A stretch of DNA of 64,000 bases from Metridium senile (taxonomy: Eukaryota; Cnidaria; Anthozoa; Actiniaria; Metridiidae): NCBI GenBank assembly GCA_949775045.1, contig OX459098.1:17815281-17879280 (forward strand), in the 5' to 3' direction. Shown here one piece after another: positions 1 to 9,619 of this stretch. The notes beneath the pieces were generated by a model that was given only the letters and a program-made list of their open reading frames with translations, was not told the origin of the DNA and ran no database searches. Positions within the stretch are counted from its first letter, which is position 1, and each line of letters starts with the position of its first letter. The position numbers were made by a program, and so were the translations under genes.

Positions 1-100
1 ATACGTACGGCGATGACACACTGCTTCTAAACCATCTAAATACATACTGCATACGTACGGCGATGACACACTGCTTCTAAACCATCTAAATACATACTGC
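1..100. repeat. 50-bp direct duplication
   Basis: Positions 1-50 and 51-100 are identical. The array may continue to the left of the window. No coding content is seen. Confidence 0.9.
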
Positions 101-196
101 ACATTATGATAATGATTATGGCGATGATAACATTTGTGTTGTAGTACTAATGTTACGTACTATTAATTATTCTTGAGAGACTCATTACGCAACGAC

Positions 197-360
197 ATTG
201 TTCTTTCTCATGCCGCAAAGGTTTTTCTCCGAGTTGTCCGATTCTCCTCACTCCTCAAAAATAAACATGTGAGCAGAGTTGTGTGTTGTAAGTATGGAAT
301 GTAGTGGTAGTGAGTGTGAGTGAACCTCACGGAAGATCCCCGATGGGGAGTAATGGTTAA
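197..360 (+). mobile_element. 3' part of a tRNA-derived SINE
   Basis: This stretch matches the body of the more complete SINE at 35661-35940: the TTTTTCTCCG block, the ACATGTGAGCAGAG block, the GTGAGT run and the end AACCTCACGGAAGA. The tRNA-like head with its A and B boxes is missing, so this is a 5'-truncated copy. Confidence 0.7.
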
Positions 361-690
361 TATTTAACAAAAACGCAGCTATAACCGTTATGGTTAATGT
401 AACGCAACAATCCGCGTAAAAGCATAATTTTATATTTAATTTACGCATTTTTTTACGTAAAAGAAGATGAAGTTTGATAAATTTGGAATGTAGTGTGAGT
501 GAACCTCACGGAAGACCTCACGGAAGATTTCACGGAAGACCTCACGGAAGACCATACTTTGATTTGTAAAATATTTAACAAAAAATGCAGCTATAACCGT
601 TATGATTAATGTAACTTTAAGGTAACAATCCGCTTCGTTTTATATTTAACATTACGCTTTTTTACGTAAAAGTAAATAGAGTTTGATAGG
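355..690. repeat. ~208-bp tandem duplication upstream of the atlastin exon
   Basis: The block containing GCAGCTATAACCGTTATG and TTTTTTACGTAAAAG occurs near 365-475 and again near 575-680, each time next to an AGTTTGATA motif. Short CCTCACGGAAGA units are repeated four times near 505-550. The region lies in the intron before the atlastin exon. Confidence 0.75.
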
Positions 691-712
691 TGTTCATTAC
701 TTCTTTCGGTAG

Positions 713-2276
713 ATTTGCGGTGGTGACATGCCTTACCTCGCTCCTAACGAACTGGAACGTAGACACGACAACATGAAAGACAAAGTCCTTGAGCTTTTCC
801 ACAAAACACGTAAAATGGGCGGCGAGCTTTTCAGCCAGGATTACTTAACCAAACTTACGCAAGAGATCGACGAAGCATTCGAGAACTACGGAAAGCTGAA
901 TGACAGTAAAAACATTTTCAATGCAGGCCGCACGCCATCCGTGTTTTTGTCGGTGATTGTTCTCAGTTATTTGCTTTCGACTATTTTTAATTCAGTTGGT
1001 TTGGTATCGTTTGTACGGATGTGTAATTTGACGTGCTGGATGGGTATTATTATGCTGGTGGTATGGTTCTATATAAGGTTTACTGGAGAGTTCCGTGAGT
1101 TTGGTGCCAAGATTGATCACCTAGGAGAAGTCGTCTGGGATGAGGTAAGATGTTCGTGTTATTGGAATTATCATTATGTATAATAGAACATTGCACCTCA
1201 ACCTCAATAGCGTGTAATATATTCTTGAGAATTTTGATAGGTGAGTGTTTTCAAAGTGTTGGCATTATGGTTCTAATTTGCCAACCATTTTAACAATAGA
1301 TTTTTTAATTTTCTTTGTTATAATACCAATGGTTGACTGGCAAAACCATAACAAAATACGTCACTGTACGTCCACCTAATACTGAGAAGTGAAATTCTAA
1401 GGAATATATTACACGCTATCGAGTTTGAGGTTCATTGAAAAGGAACCGTGAAATTTTATGTTTTTGTTGATCCTCACTCGTTACTGTTGGTGATGATGAT
1501 GTTAATGCTGGTGATGGTGATGGTAAAGATCATGTTGGTAATGGTGACGATGATGCTAGTGGTGATGGTGATATGATGCTGGAGACAGAAGTGGTGATGG
1601 TAAAGATCATGTTGGTAATGGTGACGATGATGCTAGTGGTGATGGTGATATGATGATGCTGGAGACAGAAGTGGTGATGGTAAAGATTATGTTGATAATG
1701 GTGACGATGATGCTAGTGGTGATGGTGATATGATGCTGGAGACAGAAGTGGTGATGGTAAAGATTATGTTGATAATGGTGACGATGATGCTAGTGGTGAT
1801 GGTGATATGATGATGCTGGAGACAGAAGTGGTGATGGTAAAGATTATGTTGATAATGGTGACAATGTTGGTGGTGGTGATGTTGATGCTGCATGGTGATA
1901 ATAATGGTAATAGGGGTGATGGTGAAGATTATGTTGTTGATAATGATGATGATGTTACTACTGTTACTACAGGTTTTTTTTATTGATGGTGATGATGTTG
2001 GTGAAGATAATGTTGATGATAATGATGATCTTGCTGGTTTTGATAAGTTGGGCGTTTTGTTTGTTTGTTCGGTCGTTTGTTGAAATTTGTCGATTTATCC
2101 TTTCTATCTTTCACTCGCTACACAGTTTTTTTAATTCAAATACTCTACATCATTTTTATATTGTCTTATAGTTAATCATACCGCTGTACCAGACAATGCT
2201 GCATCGCGGCGCACAAGCCGTAGCATCAACAACCGCAAACCAGTTATCCTCCTCCTCCTCAAAGAAGAAGAATTAA
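713..2276 (+). CDS. ATL: Atlastin GTPase, last two coding exons (5' part outside window)
   Basis: Atlastins are ER membrane GTPases of the dynamin superfamily that fuse ER tubules. Exon 713-1144 follows an AG acceptor (711-712) and opens in frame with ICGGDMPYLAPNEL, matching the start of the middle domain in animal atlastins. It continues with the conserved TRKMGGELF and SKNIFNAGRTPSVF stretches, then the paired transmembrane hairpin and the YIRFTGEFREFG juxtamembrane block. A GTAAGA donor follows at 1145 in phase 0. The final exon, 2172-2276, follows an AG acceptor in the same phase; it begins LIIPLYQTML (the C-terminal amphipathic helix region) and ends KKKN before TAA. KKKN fits a KKXX ER-retrieval signal. 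The GTPase domain must lie 5' of the window. The ~1-kb intron holds a MITE and a GATGGT minisatellite. Family assignment is firm; which paralogue it is cannot be told. Confidence 0.93.
1190..1436. mobile_element. MITE (family 1) in the atlastin intron
   Basis: The terminal inverted repeats contain AGCGTGTAATATATTCTT on the left and its complement AGGAATATATTACACGCT on the right, with CCTCAA at the outer ends. The same termini bound the element at 12165-12327. It has no coding capacity. Confidence 0.75.
1512..1880. repeat. 77/80-bp minisatellite, GATGGT-rich
   Basis: GGTAAAGAT recurs at 1522, 1599, 1679, 1756 and 1836. The spacing alternates 77 and 80 bp, so the real period is a 157-bp higher-order unit. 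It is intronic in the atlastin gene. Open frames through it are compositional. Confidence 0.88.
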
Positions 2277-2363
2277 TCCCATTATCAACGAAATGTATAG
2301 AGAATATCCTCAGCTGTCTTATTTAATAGTTAGTGAAAGTTAATGCCAGAAAAATCATTACAA

Positions 2364-2518
2364 TAGATTGAATCGAAATGTGGCGACATGTTTCATTTCT
2401 ATTGTTGACTAGCTGAGCCTCACGTTCATGATGAAGCACAATGGAGTCTTCACATGTAAGAGAGGCTAGCCAGAACAATAGTTATTCCAATTTGTCGCCA
2501 TAGTCGATTCGGTGCATA
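2364..2518. mobile_element. MITE (family 2), foldback
   Basis: The ends read GAATCGAAATGTGGCGAC on the left and GTCGCCATAGTCGATTC on the right. The inner arms around CTAGCC and ACAATAG also pair. A related copy lies at 10449-10612. It starts about 90 bp after the atlastin stop codon, so it may lie in the 3' UTR. Confidence 0.7.
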
Positions 2519-2589
2519 TCACAATATCAAAAGAAGAAAACACTTTAGTTAGGGCAACAGTTTTCTTGCCTAGACAATCATTAGAATCA

Positions 2590-3010
2590 TGGATTTGAAA
2601 CCTTTCAAATGCTAGGGAAACTTTCCTAGTGTCAGGGACCATTCGAGTGCCAAGAAAATAATTCCAATAGCTACAAACCCATTAGGATTCTAGAGTTCAA
2701 ACTTCCAAATGCTAGATAAACTATTTAAGTGTCAGGGACCATTCGAGTACAGGAAAATAATTGCAATATCTATAGAGAGAAAACATTCTGTAATATAAGG
2801 ATATCTGTTGTCATGTTCAGAAACCGAGTATAATTCCAAAGAAACCTCTCAAATGCTAGGAAACTATTACAGGAAAATAATTGCAATATCTATAGAGAGA
2901 AAACATTCTATAATATAAGGATAGCTGTTGTCATGTTCAGAAACCGAGTACAATTCCAACGAAACCTTTCAAATGGTAGGAAGCTATTCTAGTGCCAGGA
3001 AAACCGCATT
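2590..3010. repeat. Degenerate ~120-bp tandem repeat
   Basis: Blocks containing TTTCAAATGCTAGG, AGTGTCAGGGACCATTCGAG and GGAAAATAATTGCAATATC recur about every 110-130 bp, roughly four times. The two central copies (about 2743-2860 and 2870-2980) are the most alike. Confidence 0.7.
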
Positions 3011-3204
3011 CGAATGCCATGAAAGCGATAACAGTGTTACCATTTTAATGAAAGGCAAAGTGGCTTCATATTTCTGAATCTGTTGAAATTCCATACAACG
3101 TTGAGTTACTGATTTGTGTTACACGGGAAATGCGCTAACAAACTGCTCGAAATAAAATTTCAAACGCATGCCGATTTATTAATTCTGCGCAGGCTAATCA
3201 GTCT

Positions 3205-3292
3205 CCCTTGCAGCCGTGTTTAGTCGTGTCGAGAGAACGTGACGAGGGACTGTGACGAGGCTAAACACGGCTGCGGGGGAGACTAGCTAATC
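3205..3292. repeat. Inverted repeat, MITE-like
   Basis: CAGCCGTGTTTAG and CTAAACACGGCTG face each other across ~40 bp, bounded by CTCCC and GGGAG. It is a small foldback with no coding content. Confidence 0.65.
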
Positions 3293-3403
3293 ATCAACGA
3301 GACTAATAATTGTTTTGATTGATTTGTTCATTGTTGTATATAGCCAATTATTCCACTAGATTATTTATGCTACAAATCATCAACATTGGTGCAACTCTAG
3401 TTT

Positions 3404-3505
3404 GAGAAAACAGACGTTCTTTCGCTCCTCTTAATTCCCCCGGAAATTCCATTCTGATGACGTAGCGCGGGGGAAAGAGGAGCGAAAGAACGTCTGTCTT
3501 CAGGC
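3404..3505. repeat. Inverted repeat, MITE-like
   Basis: ACAGACGTTCTTTCGCTCCT at the left is mirrored by AGGAGCGAAAGAACGTCTGT at the right. The centre contains CCCCCGG and CGCGGGGG. It is a compact foldback element. Confidence 0.75.
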
Positions 3506-4019
3506 TAGTGCAATTCGTGCACTCGATGAAATTTATACTTTACTAGGCTTAAAACACTGTAGAATATCTGAAAGAAAATAAATGAAATATCGCACTTTCA
3601 GCGTTTGATTGTACATCGTTTGATTGTACCTAGCTTAACGTTTACAGTAAGATGCTCAAGACTGTGACCACTGATAATGTATTCGCATACTTTTGTAGCG
3701 CCATCCTCCAATTAGCGTTTAGATCAGAGATAAGATAAGACAATCCTGTAATGCTGATTGGATAACAGCATAGACGAACGTATGCGGATACATTAGCGGT
3801 GGTCACACTTTTTGCCTTTTGCTGTGATTGTACTACCACTAACCATTGTTTTGTTCTGGTATTTATTTTAGTCCTATTGAAAGAACCATTCCGAAATGTG
3901 GTAGATATACTGTATATGTTGAGTAGTGTGCAGATATTAAATCTTAACTCAAAAGAAGCCCGGCCTTGCAAATTATCGAGGTTGTTGCAGAGAAATAACA
4001 ATGCTACAGCCGTTCCGTA

Positions 4020-4700
4020 GTGTAGCGTAAACGTGCTGTACGGCACGTTGCGTACCACGCCGTGCGGTAAACGTCCAAACAGACCGTGACGTAGCGTAGC
4101 GTACCACGGTGTGCGGTAAACGTTCAAAGACGCCGTGACGTTCCGTAGCGTAGCGTACCACGCCGTGTGGTAAACGTTCAAATACGCCGTGACGTTCCGT
4201 AGCGTAGCGTACCACGCCGTGCGGTAAACGTCCAAACAGACCGTGACGTTGCGTAGCGTAGCGTACCACGCCGTACTGTAATCGTTCAAAGACACCGTGA
4301 CGTTCCGTAGCGTAGCGTACCACGTCGTGCTGTAAACGTTCAAACAGGTCGTGAAGTTCCGTAGCGTAGCGTAACTCGTCGTGCTGTAAACGTCCAAACA
4401 GGTCGTGAAGTTCCGTAGCGTAGCATACCACGCCGTGCGGTAAACGTTCAAAGACGCCGGGACGTTACGTAACGTAGCGTACCACGTCGTGCTGTAAACG
4501 TTCAAAGACGCCGTGGCGTTCCGTAGCATAGCGTACCACGCCGTGCTGTAAACGTTCAAAGACGCCGTGACGTTCCGTAGCGTTGCGTACCACGTGGTTC
4601 CGTAACCGGTTCTGTGACTCCGTAGCGTAGCGTACTATGCCTTGCTGTAACCGGTTCTGTGACGCCGTTCCGTAGCGTACCGTGTCGTGGCGATTCGTGT
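4020..4700. repeat. 54-bp minisatellite next to the GPCR 3' end
   Basis: The unit contains CGTAGCGTACCACGCCGTG and GGTAAACGTTCAAA. GGTAAACG recurs at ~4065, 4114, 4168 and 4222 with a 54-bp step, and about twelve degenerate copies are present. Because 54 is divisible by three, long frames stay open on the minus strand and encode an 18-residue periodic peptide. I treat these as by-products of the repeat. It is more GC-rich than its surroundings. Confidence 0.88.
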
Positions 4701-4790
4701 CTTTGCATTTACACTAATAGAAGTGTTTGTCCCCATATCTACAAGATAGATACAAGTACCAACAAATAGATTATAAGCTGATATATTACT

Positions 4791-5924
4791 CTATAATACA
4801 GTCTCTTTGTCTTCATTTGGCAGCTCCTCCCCTGATATTACATCCGGCTGAGGCTTCTTGCGATTAGTGAAACTCGATGGCCTTTCTTGTGTTGCCGCTC
4901 TATCACTTGTTCGTTGAAGAGACCTGGATAGAATGAAAGTCCCTGTAGCCATAGGCTTGCCACCTTTTACAGTCAACTGAATAAAGGCTTTACGAAAGTC
5001 TTTGCTCACGATGGAGTAAATTATAGGGTTTATAGCCGAGTTCGTGATGGTAATAATGACAACAATATTATGGATGGTCCAGACATGGCGTAGCATGAGC
5101 AGATCTGTCCAGAAGATGCTCAACACACGGAAGACATTCAACGGCAACATGGTAGCTGCGAAGGTTACTACGATTGGCGTGAGGATCTTACGAGCGCGAA
5201 TGTTTTCACCAGCTCTGCGATTCTCCTTCGACATGGATCCTGATTCCTTTTGGAGACTTTGGTGGAATAGGATACTTTTTCGTATTTCTTGCCATATCCC
5301 AACGTAGGTCCACGAGATGACGCTCAAAGGCATCACGTATGAAAACACCACTAAAGTCAAGGTATAGACCGTTTGTATAGATTCGTGCGGCATTTTCCTC
5401 CAGTTTGGGTCACAGTAGATCACATCAGTGCTTACTTCGATGTACTCAAAGACGAAAAAGAGCGGCAACGAAAGCATGAGAAATGAAATGACCCAAATCG
5501 CGAGAATCGAGCAGACGGTGTGTTTCTTAGAATCACATTGACGCATAAGCTCTTTGTTCTTGACGATGTTCTGATATCTTTGGTACGCAATGCCGGTTAT
5601 AAACCAAATTGACGCGCCGAAGAACGTATCAAAAAGAGGTAAAAGATACAAGCAGGCAAATCTCCCAAGCGGCCAGTAGTCAGGCATCCTCTCTTTTAGC
5701 ACTCCCAGAGGAAAGATAGTCATGAGAACACCGAGGTCTGCTAGAGCGAGGTTCAGTAAGTAAGTATGCATTGAAGATCGCCCACGGAGCTTCTTAGAGG
5801 CGATAACAACACACACCAAGACATTACCAGCTACTCCAGTCAGTGCTATTGCGGCGACGAACGATAGCCTGGCTACTACGATGCCTGTAGGCTCTTCAAA
5901 GTATGGAGAACTGGTATTATTCAT
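4791..5924 (-). CDS. Class A (rhodopsin-like) G protein-coupled receptor
   Basis: A single-exon frame of 377 residues with seven hydrophobic segments. Landmarks: GVAGN in TM1 (N34), LALAD in TM2 (D63), C91 and C171 as the likely TM3-ECL2 disulfide, QRY at 115-117 where most relatives have DRY or ERY, P261 in TM6 (within TMLPLN, not CWLP), and NPIIY at 299-303 in TM7. A short N-terminus has one NTS glycosylation site. A helix 8-like KDFRKAF follows TM7, and the tail is Ser/Thr-rich. The pattern resembles peptide or amine receptors of the large intronless cnidarian class A expansion, but no ligand can be assigned. The start is the first ATG giving a normal-length N-terminus. Q in place of D/E at the DRY position could raise basal activity or alter coupling (inference). 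Confidence 0.92.
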   Translation of the reverse strand: MNNTSSPYFEEPTGIVVARLSFVAAIALTGVAGNVLVCVVIASKKLRGRSSMHTYLLNLALADLGVLMTIFPLGVLKERMPDYWPLGRFACLYLLPLFDTFFGASIWFITGIAYQRYQNIVKNKELMRQCDSKKHTVCSILAIWVISFLMLSLPLFFVFEYIEVSTDVIYCDPNWRKMPHESIQTVYTLTLVVFSYVMPLSVISWTYVGIWQEIRKSILFHQSLQKESGSMSKENRRAGENIRARKILTPIVVTFAATMLPLNVFRVLSIFWTDLLMLRHVWTIHNIVVIITITNSAINPIIYSIVSKDFRKAFIQLTVKGGKPMATGTFILSRSLQRTSDRAATQERPSSFTNRKKPQPDVISGEELPNEDKETVL

Positions 5925-6408
5925 GATGATTACACGCTCCCTACTGTGCTTATAGTAGGTAATTTACCAGATGACTTCTACAGACACACAAGATTCTTCC
6001 TCGATTATTTCTCAGCCCGTGTTTATACTACGTTTTGCTCGTTAAGTTCAATTTGCGCACAAGTGTAATTGTTTCCGATTTTGTCTTTTCCTGTTTTGTC
6101 TATAGTAAAATCAAACTTGAGATTTTCTTGGATAATTCCTTTTGGTTAATGACAAGTTTTGCACTTGTATTCGCTTTCCTCAGATTTAAACTTTCGAGTC
6201 CCCGATTGTGGTTTCCTCTTCTTCTGTTTTCTTAATAGCAAGGTTTTACTTAACAAATGCACTTATTTTGTATCCAATTGAGATTGTCCTGAATATAACT
6301 GTCCTTATTATTATTAGTTCCAAAACATCTCCTCGGGCCTAGTAATTTCACACTACGCCTTTTGCTTGTTAACTTTGGATGATTACTTCTCCTTCGGTTT
6401 GTTTACAG
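5925..6408. other. Intergenic, 5' flank of the GPCR
   Basis: AT-rich DNA with T-rich runs. I see no splice-bounded exon, clear TATA box or repeat. It presumably holds the GPCR promoter and 5' UTR. Confidence 0.4.
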
Positions 6409-6723
6409 TCAAATCCAAGAATCGTGTCTTCTGAAGTGCCCTATAATAATGAGAGAAAATGAATTAATAATAGCCCACAAAACAAGGATAAAAGCACGCT
6501 CGTGTGCTTGAGGGTTTATTATATTTAGTACGTCTGTCAATTTCTCGCCTTTCTCAAAACCCGAAAAGCCTATTATAGTAAGTGGTTTCGTATCCAGAGG
6601 GTTAGCTAACAGGAAAGAACCGAGAAAAGCCATGGCGAATGCATTCACTCCGGACAGTACATGTATCTTTTGTAAACTCTGCATATTAGTTATATACACC
6701 GATTTCAAAAATCGTTGTCGCAA
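6409..6723 (-). CDS. Possible small membrane protein, unrecognised
   Basis: An open frame of 104 residues with two hydrophobic segments: about residues 24-41 (around GVNAFAMAFLGSFLL) and about 78-95 (around FILVLWAIINSFSLIIIG). A polar loop separates them and the tail HFRRHDSWI is basic. I do not recognise the family. Composition is more protein-like than neighbouring random frames, but there is no homologue, promoter or splice evidence. It could be an exon of a larger gene or a chance frame. Confidence 0.3.
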   Translation of the reverse strand: MRQRFLKSVYITNMQSLQKIHVLSGVNAFAMAFLGSFLLANPLDTKPLTIIGFSGFEKGEKLTDVLNIINPQAHERAFILVLWAIINSFSLIIIGHFRRHDSWI

Positions 6724-6770
6724 TCAAAGCTACAGTCCACACTCTGAAGACTGCAAAGGATGTTGGTATT

Positions 6771-7942
6771 AGCCACTTTCCTATCGAGTTTGGGGCCTGG
6801 GACGAGTGAAGTACGCAAAGGCGTCTGGGATCGTTACTCGGTACGCCTTCGTGTTTGATTACTGTAAACTACCTCACTAAACAATCATGCCAAACTATAA
6901 CTGCTGCGTTTTAAGTTGTTCTAATAGCCATCGAAACAAATCTCTTGGCTTTAAGTTTTACTGCATCCCTAAAGATACAGAACTGCGAAAAAAATACGAT
7001 ATTTTGTTGAGGAATGATTCCTTAAAGGCTGACTCGCGAATGACTCGTATCTGTTCAGACGCGGTGTCCGGTCGTTTCGATACTCCTTTCAAGGTCGATT
7101 CGATACATATCTATGTTGAAGTAAGCAACGTAAAATACCAAGTTATAAAGACATGCATGTTATGATGATTTACTGGATCCGGAAAATTACGAAGTTTTGT
7201 GATAATATGGTAAAAAACTAAAGTTTTCATTATAAATTACGGCGGTGATCGTAAGTTGTCATTTGTATCAAAACGCTTCTACTCGTAATTATCGTCTTTA
7301 TTGCTTGATTTTTTTCTCAATAAGCCTAAAATACACAACTGTATTCTTAGAAGAACTACATTTAAGCGCAAAATGTTTACTTCTATACTAAAAACTGGTT
7401 TATTATGCGTGGTTATTAGACATTTACTCGGTTAATTTGTCACATATATTAAACTGTATCGAAACGACTGTACTTGTATTAAATTATCGTTTTTATTGCT
7501 TGATTTTTTTCTCAATAAACTTTTAAAACACAACTATAATCTCATTCTTGCATGGAATAACTACATTTAAGACATTTATTTATTGGAAAATTACGAAGTT
7601 TTGTGATAATGTGCTAAACAACTATGAGGTTTTCATTATAGATTACGGCGGTGTATCGAAACGACATTACTTGATCGTCTTTATTGCTTGATTTTTTCTC
7701 AATAAACGTAAAATACAGAGCTATATATATTCTTAGAATAACCGTCGTAAAACAGAACAAGTGCATTGGTCAATCGGTTTCATAAGCTTTGCACCTGGAA
7801 TATCTTCTCAGTCACTTAGCGAAAACATCGTTTTTCAGCCATATTTACTATAATCAACTGACGAAGGCGTACCGATTAACGATCCCAGACGCCTTTGCGT
7901 ACTTCACTCGTCCCAGGCCCCAAACTCGATAGGAAAGTGGCT
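6771..7942. mobile_element. TIR DNA transposon carrying a THAP-domain gene
   Basis: The termini AGCCACTTTCCTATCGAG and its complement CTCGATAGGAAAGTGGCT bound 1172 bp. The inverted repeats extend ~80 bp and include GGGCCTGGGACGAGTGAAG and GCAAAGGCGTCTGGGATCG. The flanks are ATT (6768-6770) and ATT (7943-7945), a likely 3-bp target duplication. The left flank, GCAAAGGATGTTGGTATT, is the end of the 94-bp repeat unit found to the right, and the right flank resumes that unit, so the insertion split an array copy. The interior carries a THAP-like exon and three AT-rich subrepeats around TTATTGCTTGATTTTTT. No transposase catalytic domain is visible. Confidence 0.8.
6887..7120 (+). pseudogene. THAP zinc-finger exon, damaged
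   Basis: The start MPNYNCCVLSC with Cys at 6/7 and 11, the CIPKD block and the RICSD block follow the THAP (C2CH) DNA-binding fold found in P-element-like and Kolobok-like transposases and host THAP proteins. The final zinc ligand is lost: the family has a Cys-x2-His, but here the residue after CSD is Ala, and about one residue is missing. A consensus-like GTAAGC donor follows at 7121, so this was probably exon 1 of a spliced gene. No second exon is visible inside the element. Likely a dead remnant. Confidence 0.6.
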
Positions 7943-8754
7943 AATTTCTTCTCTTGTTATCGATTTATTCATAGCATATTTTAGTTGTACTTATTTGTGT
8001 TATTTAGCCTAGTTATTAGCCTGCAAAGGATGTCGGTATTTCTTCTCTTGTTATCGATTTATTCATAGCATATTTTAGTTGTACTTATTTGTGTTATTTA
8101 GCCTAGTTATTAGCCTGCAAAGGATGTCGGTATTTCTTCTCTTTTTATCGATTTATTCATAGCATATTTTAGTTGTACTTATTTGTGTTATTTAGCCTAG
8201 TTATTAGCCTGCAAAGGATGTCGGTATTTCTTCTCTTTTTATCGATTTATTCATAGCATATTTTAGTTGTACTTATTTGTGTTATTTAGCCTAGTTATTA
8301 GCCTGCAAAGGATGTCGGTATTTCTTCTCTTTTTATCGATTTATTCATAGCATATTTTAGTTGTACTTATTTGTGTTATTTAGCCTAGTTATTAGCCTGC
8401 AAAGGATGTCGGTATTTCTTCTCTTTTTATCGATTTATTCATAGCATATTTTAGTTGTACTTATTTGTGTTATTTAGCCTAGTTATTAGCCTGCAAAGGA
8501 TGTCGGTATTTCTTCTCTTTTTATCGATTTATTCATAGCATATTTTAGTTGTACTTATTTGTGTTATTTAGCCTAGTTATTAGCCTGCAAAGGATGTCGG
8601 TATTTCTTCTCTTTTTATCGATTTATTCATAGCATATTTTAGTTGTACTTATTTGTGTTATTTAGCCTAGTTATTAGCCTGCAAAGGATGTCGGTATTTC
8701 TTCTCTTTTTATCGATTTATTCATAGCATATTTTAGTTGTACTTATTTGTGTTA
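7943..8754. repeat. 94-bp tandem array
   Basis: GCCTGCAAAGGATGTCGG recurs at 8019, 8113, 8207 and onward with an exact 94-bp step, giving about 8.6 copies. Copies are nearly identical; the first two have CTTGTTATCG where later ones have CTTTTTATCG. An inverted partial unit, CCGACATCCTTTGC, lies just outside at ~8838. Confidence 0.93.
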
Positions 8755-8931
8755 TATGATCATAACTAGTTGTTGTTGTGGTAGATATAAATACAAATAT
8801 TTCTTTAAAAAAAACGTGCAATAAATTACAAATTATGTCCGACATCCTTTGCGGGCTTTAGGGTGTTGACTGTAGCTTCGGCTGCGACAACGATTATTGA
8901 AATAGGTGTATAGTAACATGGTCCAAATCTG

Positions 8932-9055
8932 GGGCCAGTTGTACGAACCTGGATAAAGTTATCCACTGGACAAGAGTTGTCCAGTGTACTGGCAGAATTT
9001 GTATAGGTTTTATCCGTTGGATAGGGATTTAACCGGCGAATACTGAGCACTAGTA
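8932..9055. mobile_element. MITE (family 4)
   Basis: CCAGTTGTACGAACCTGGA, GATAAAGTTATCCACTGGA and a downstream GGATTTAACCGGCGAA block are shared in order with 16203-16330. Inner parts such as CCACTGGACA and TGTCCAGTG pair. Confidence 0.55.
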
Positions 9056-9061
9056 CTATTA

Positions 9062-9141
9062 CCCGCTTAATGCGGCCACCCCGTTAATACGGCCACTTTG
9101 GGATGTCCCTTCGGTGACCGGATTAACAGGGTTCCACTGTA
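9062..9141. mobile_element. Truncated Tc1/pogo-type MITE
   Basis: GCGGCCACCCCGTTAATACG and GGGTTCCACTG before TA match one end of the intact copy at 11351-11452. The other terminus is missing. Confidence 0.65.
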
Positions 9142-9224
9142 CATGATGATAAACACAATAATTATCTCTACAAATTGCAATGTGGTTAAATGGTAATTAC
9201 CAACAATGCTTTGTGCCTTGAGCC

Positions 9225-9345
9225 TTATTGCAAAGTATAGGTAATATTGCAAAGTATAGATAATATTGCAAAGTATAGATAATATTGCAAAGTATAGATA
9301 ATAATGCAAAGTATAGATAATATTGCAAAGTATAGATAATATTTA
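9225..9345. repeat. ~19-bp tandem repeat
   Basis: TTGCAAAGTATAGATAATA is repeated about six times. Confidence 0.9.
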
Positions 9346-9468
9346 ATTCAACTTAATGTGTGTCGTAGGCCGTGTTTAGGTAAATAGAATTATTGTAAAG
9401 CTGATGAAGCCAAAGTGTTATTTATATAATAAGTATTTGGACACAACAAACCGAAAACCCTCAAGGAC

Positions 9469-9592
9469 CTGTTTATATGGAAGCGAGTTGTCCCTGCTTG
9501 CCGGGATAACTCTATTGTCTTGAATTCCCCGGGGAACACAAAACAATAGAGTTATCCCGGCTAGCAGGGACAACTCGCCATCATATAAACAG
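9469..9592. mobile_element. MITE (family 3), near-perfect palindrome
   Basis: The left arm GCGAGTTGTCCCTGC and GGGATAACTCTATTGT is mirrored on the right by ACAATAGAGTTATCCC and GCAGGGACAACTCGC, around GAATTCCCCGGGG. The outer ends are GTTTATATG and CATATAAAC. A degraded relative lies at 48822-48890. Confidence 0.8.
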
Positions 9593-9619
9593 CCCCCAAG
9601 AAACAAAGTTGATCTATTA

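Noticed and set aside
1687..2171. Short frames in and after the GATGGT repeat
   Set aside because: Low-complexity translations inside the atlastin intron.
3642..4559. 305-residue minus-strand frame
   Set aside because: About 180 residues are the 54-bp repeat translated and the rest is unrelated. Alternative frames are equally open, so I treat it as satellite-derived.
7943..8754. CRISPR-like array
   Set aside because: The 94-bp units are tandem without unique spacers, and the genome is eukaryotic.
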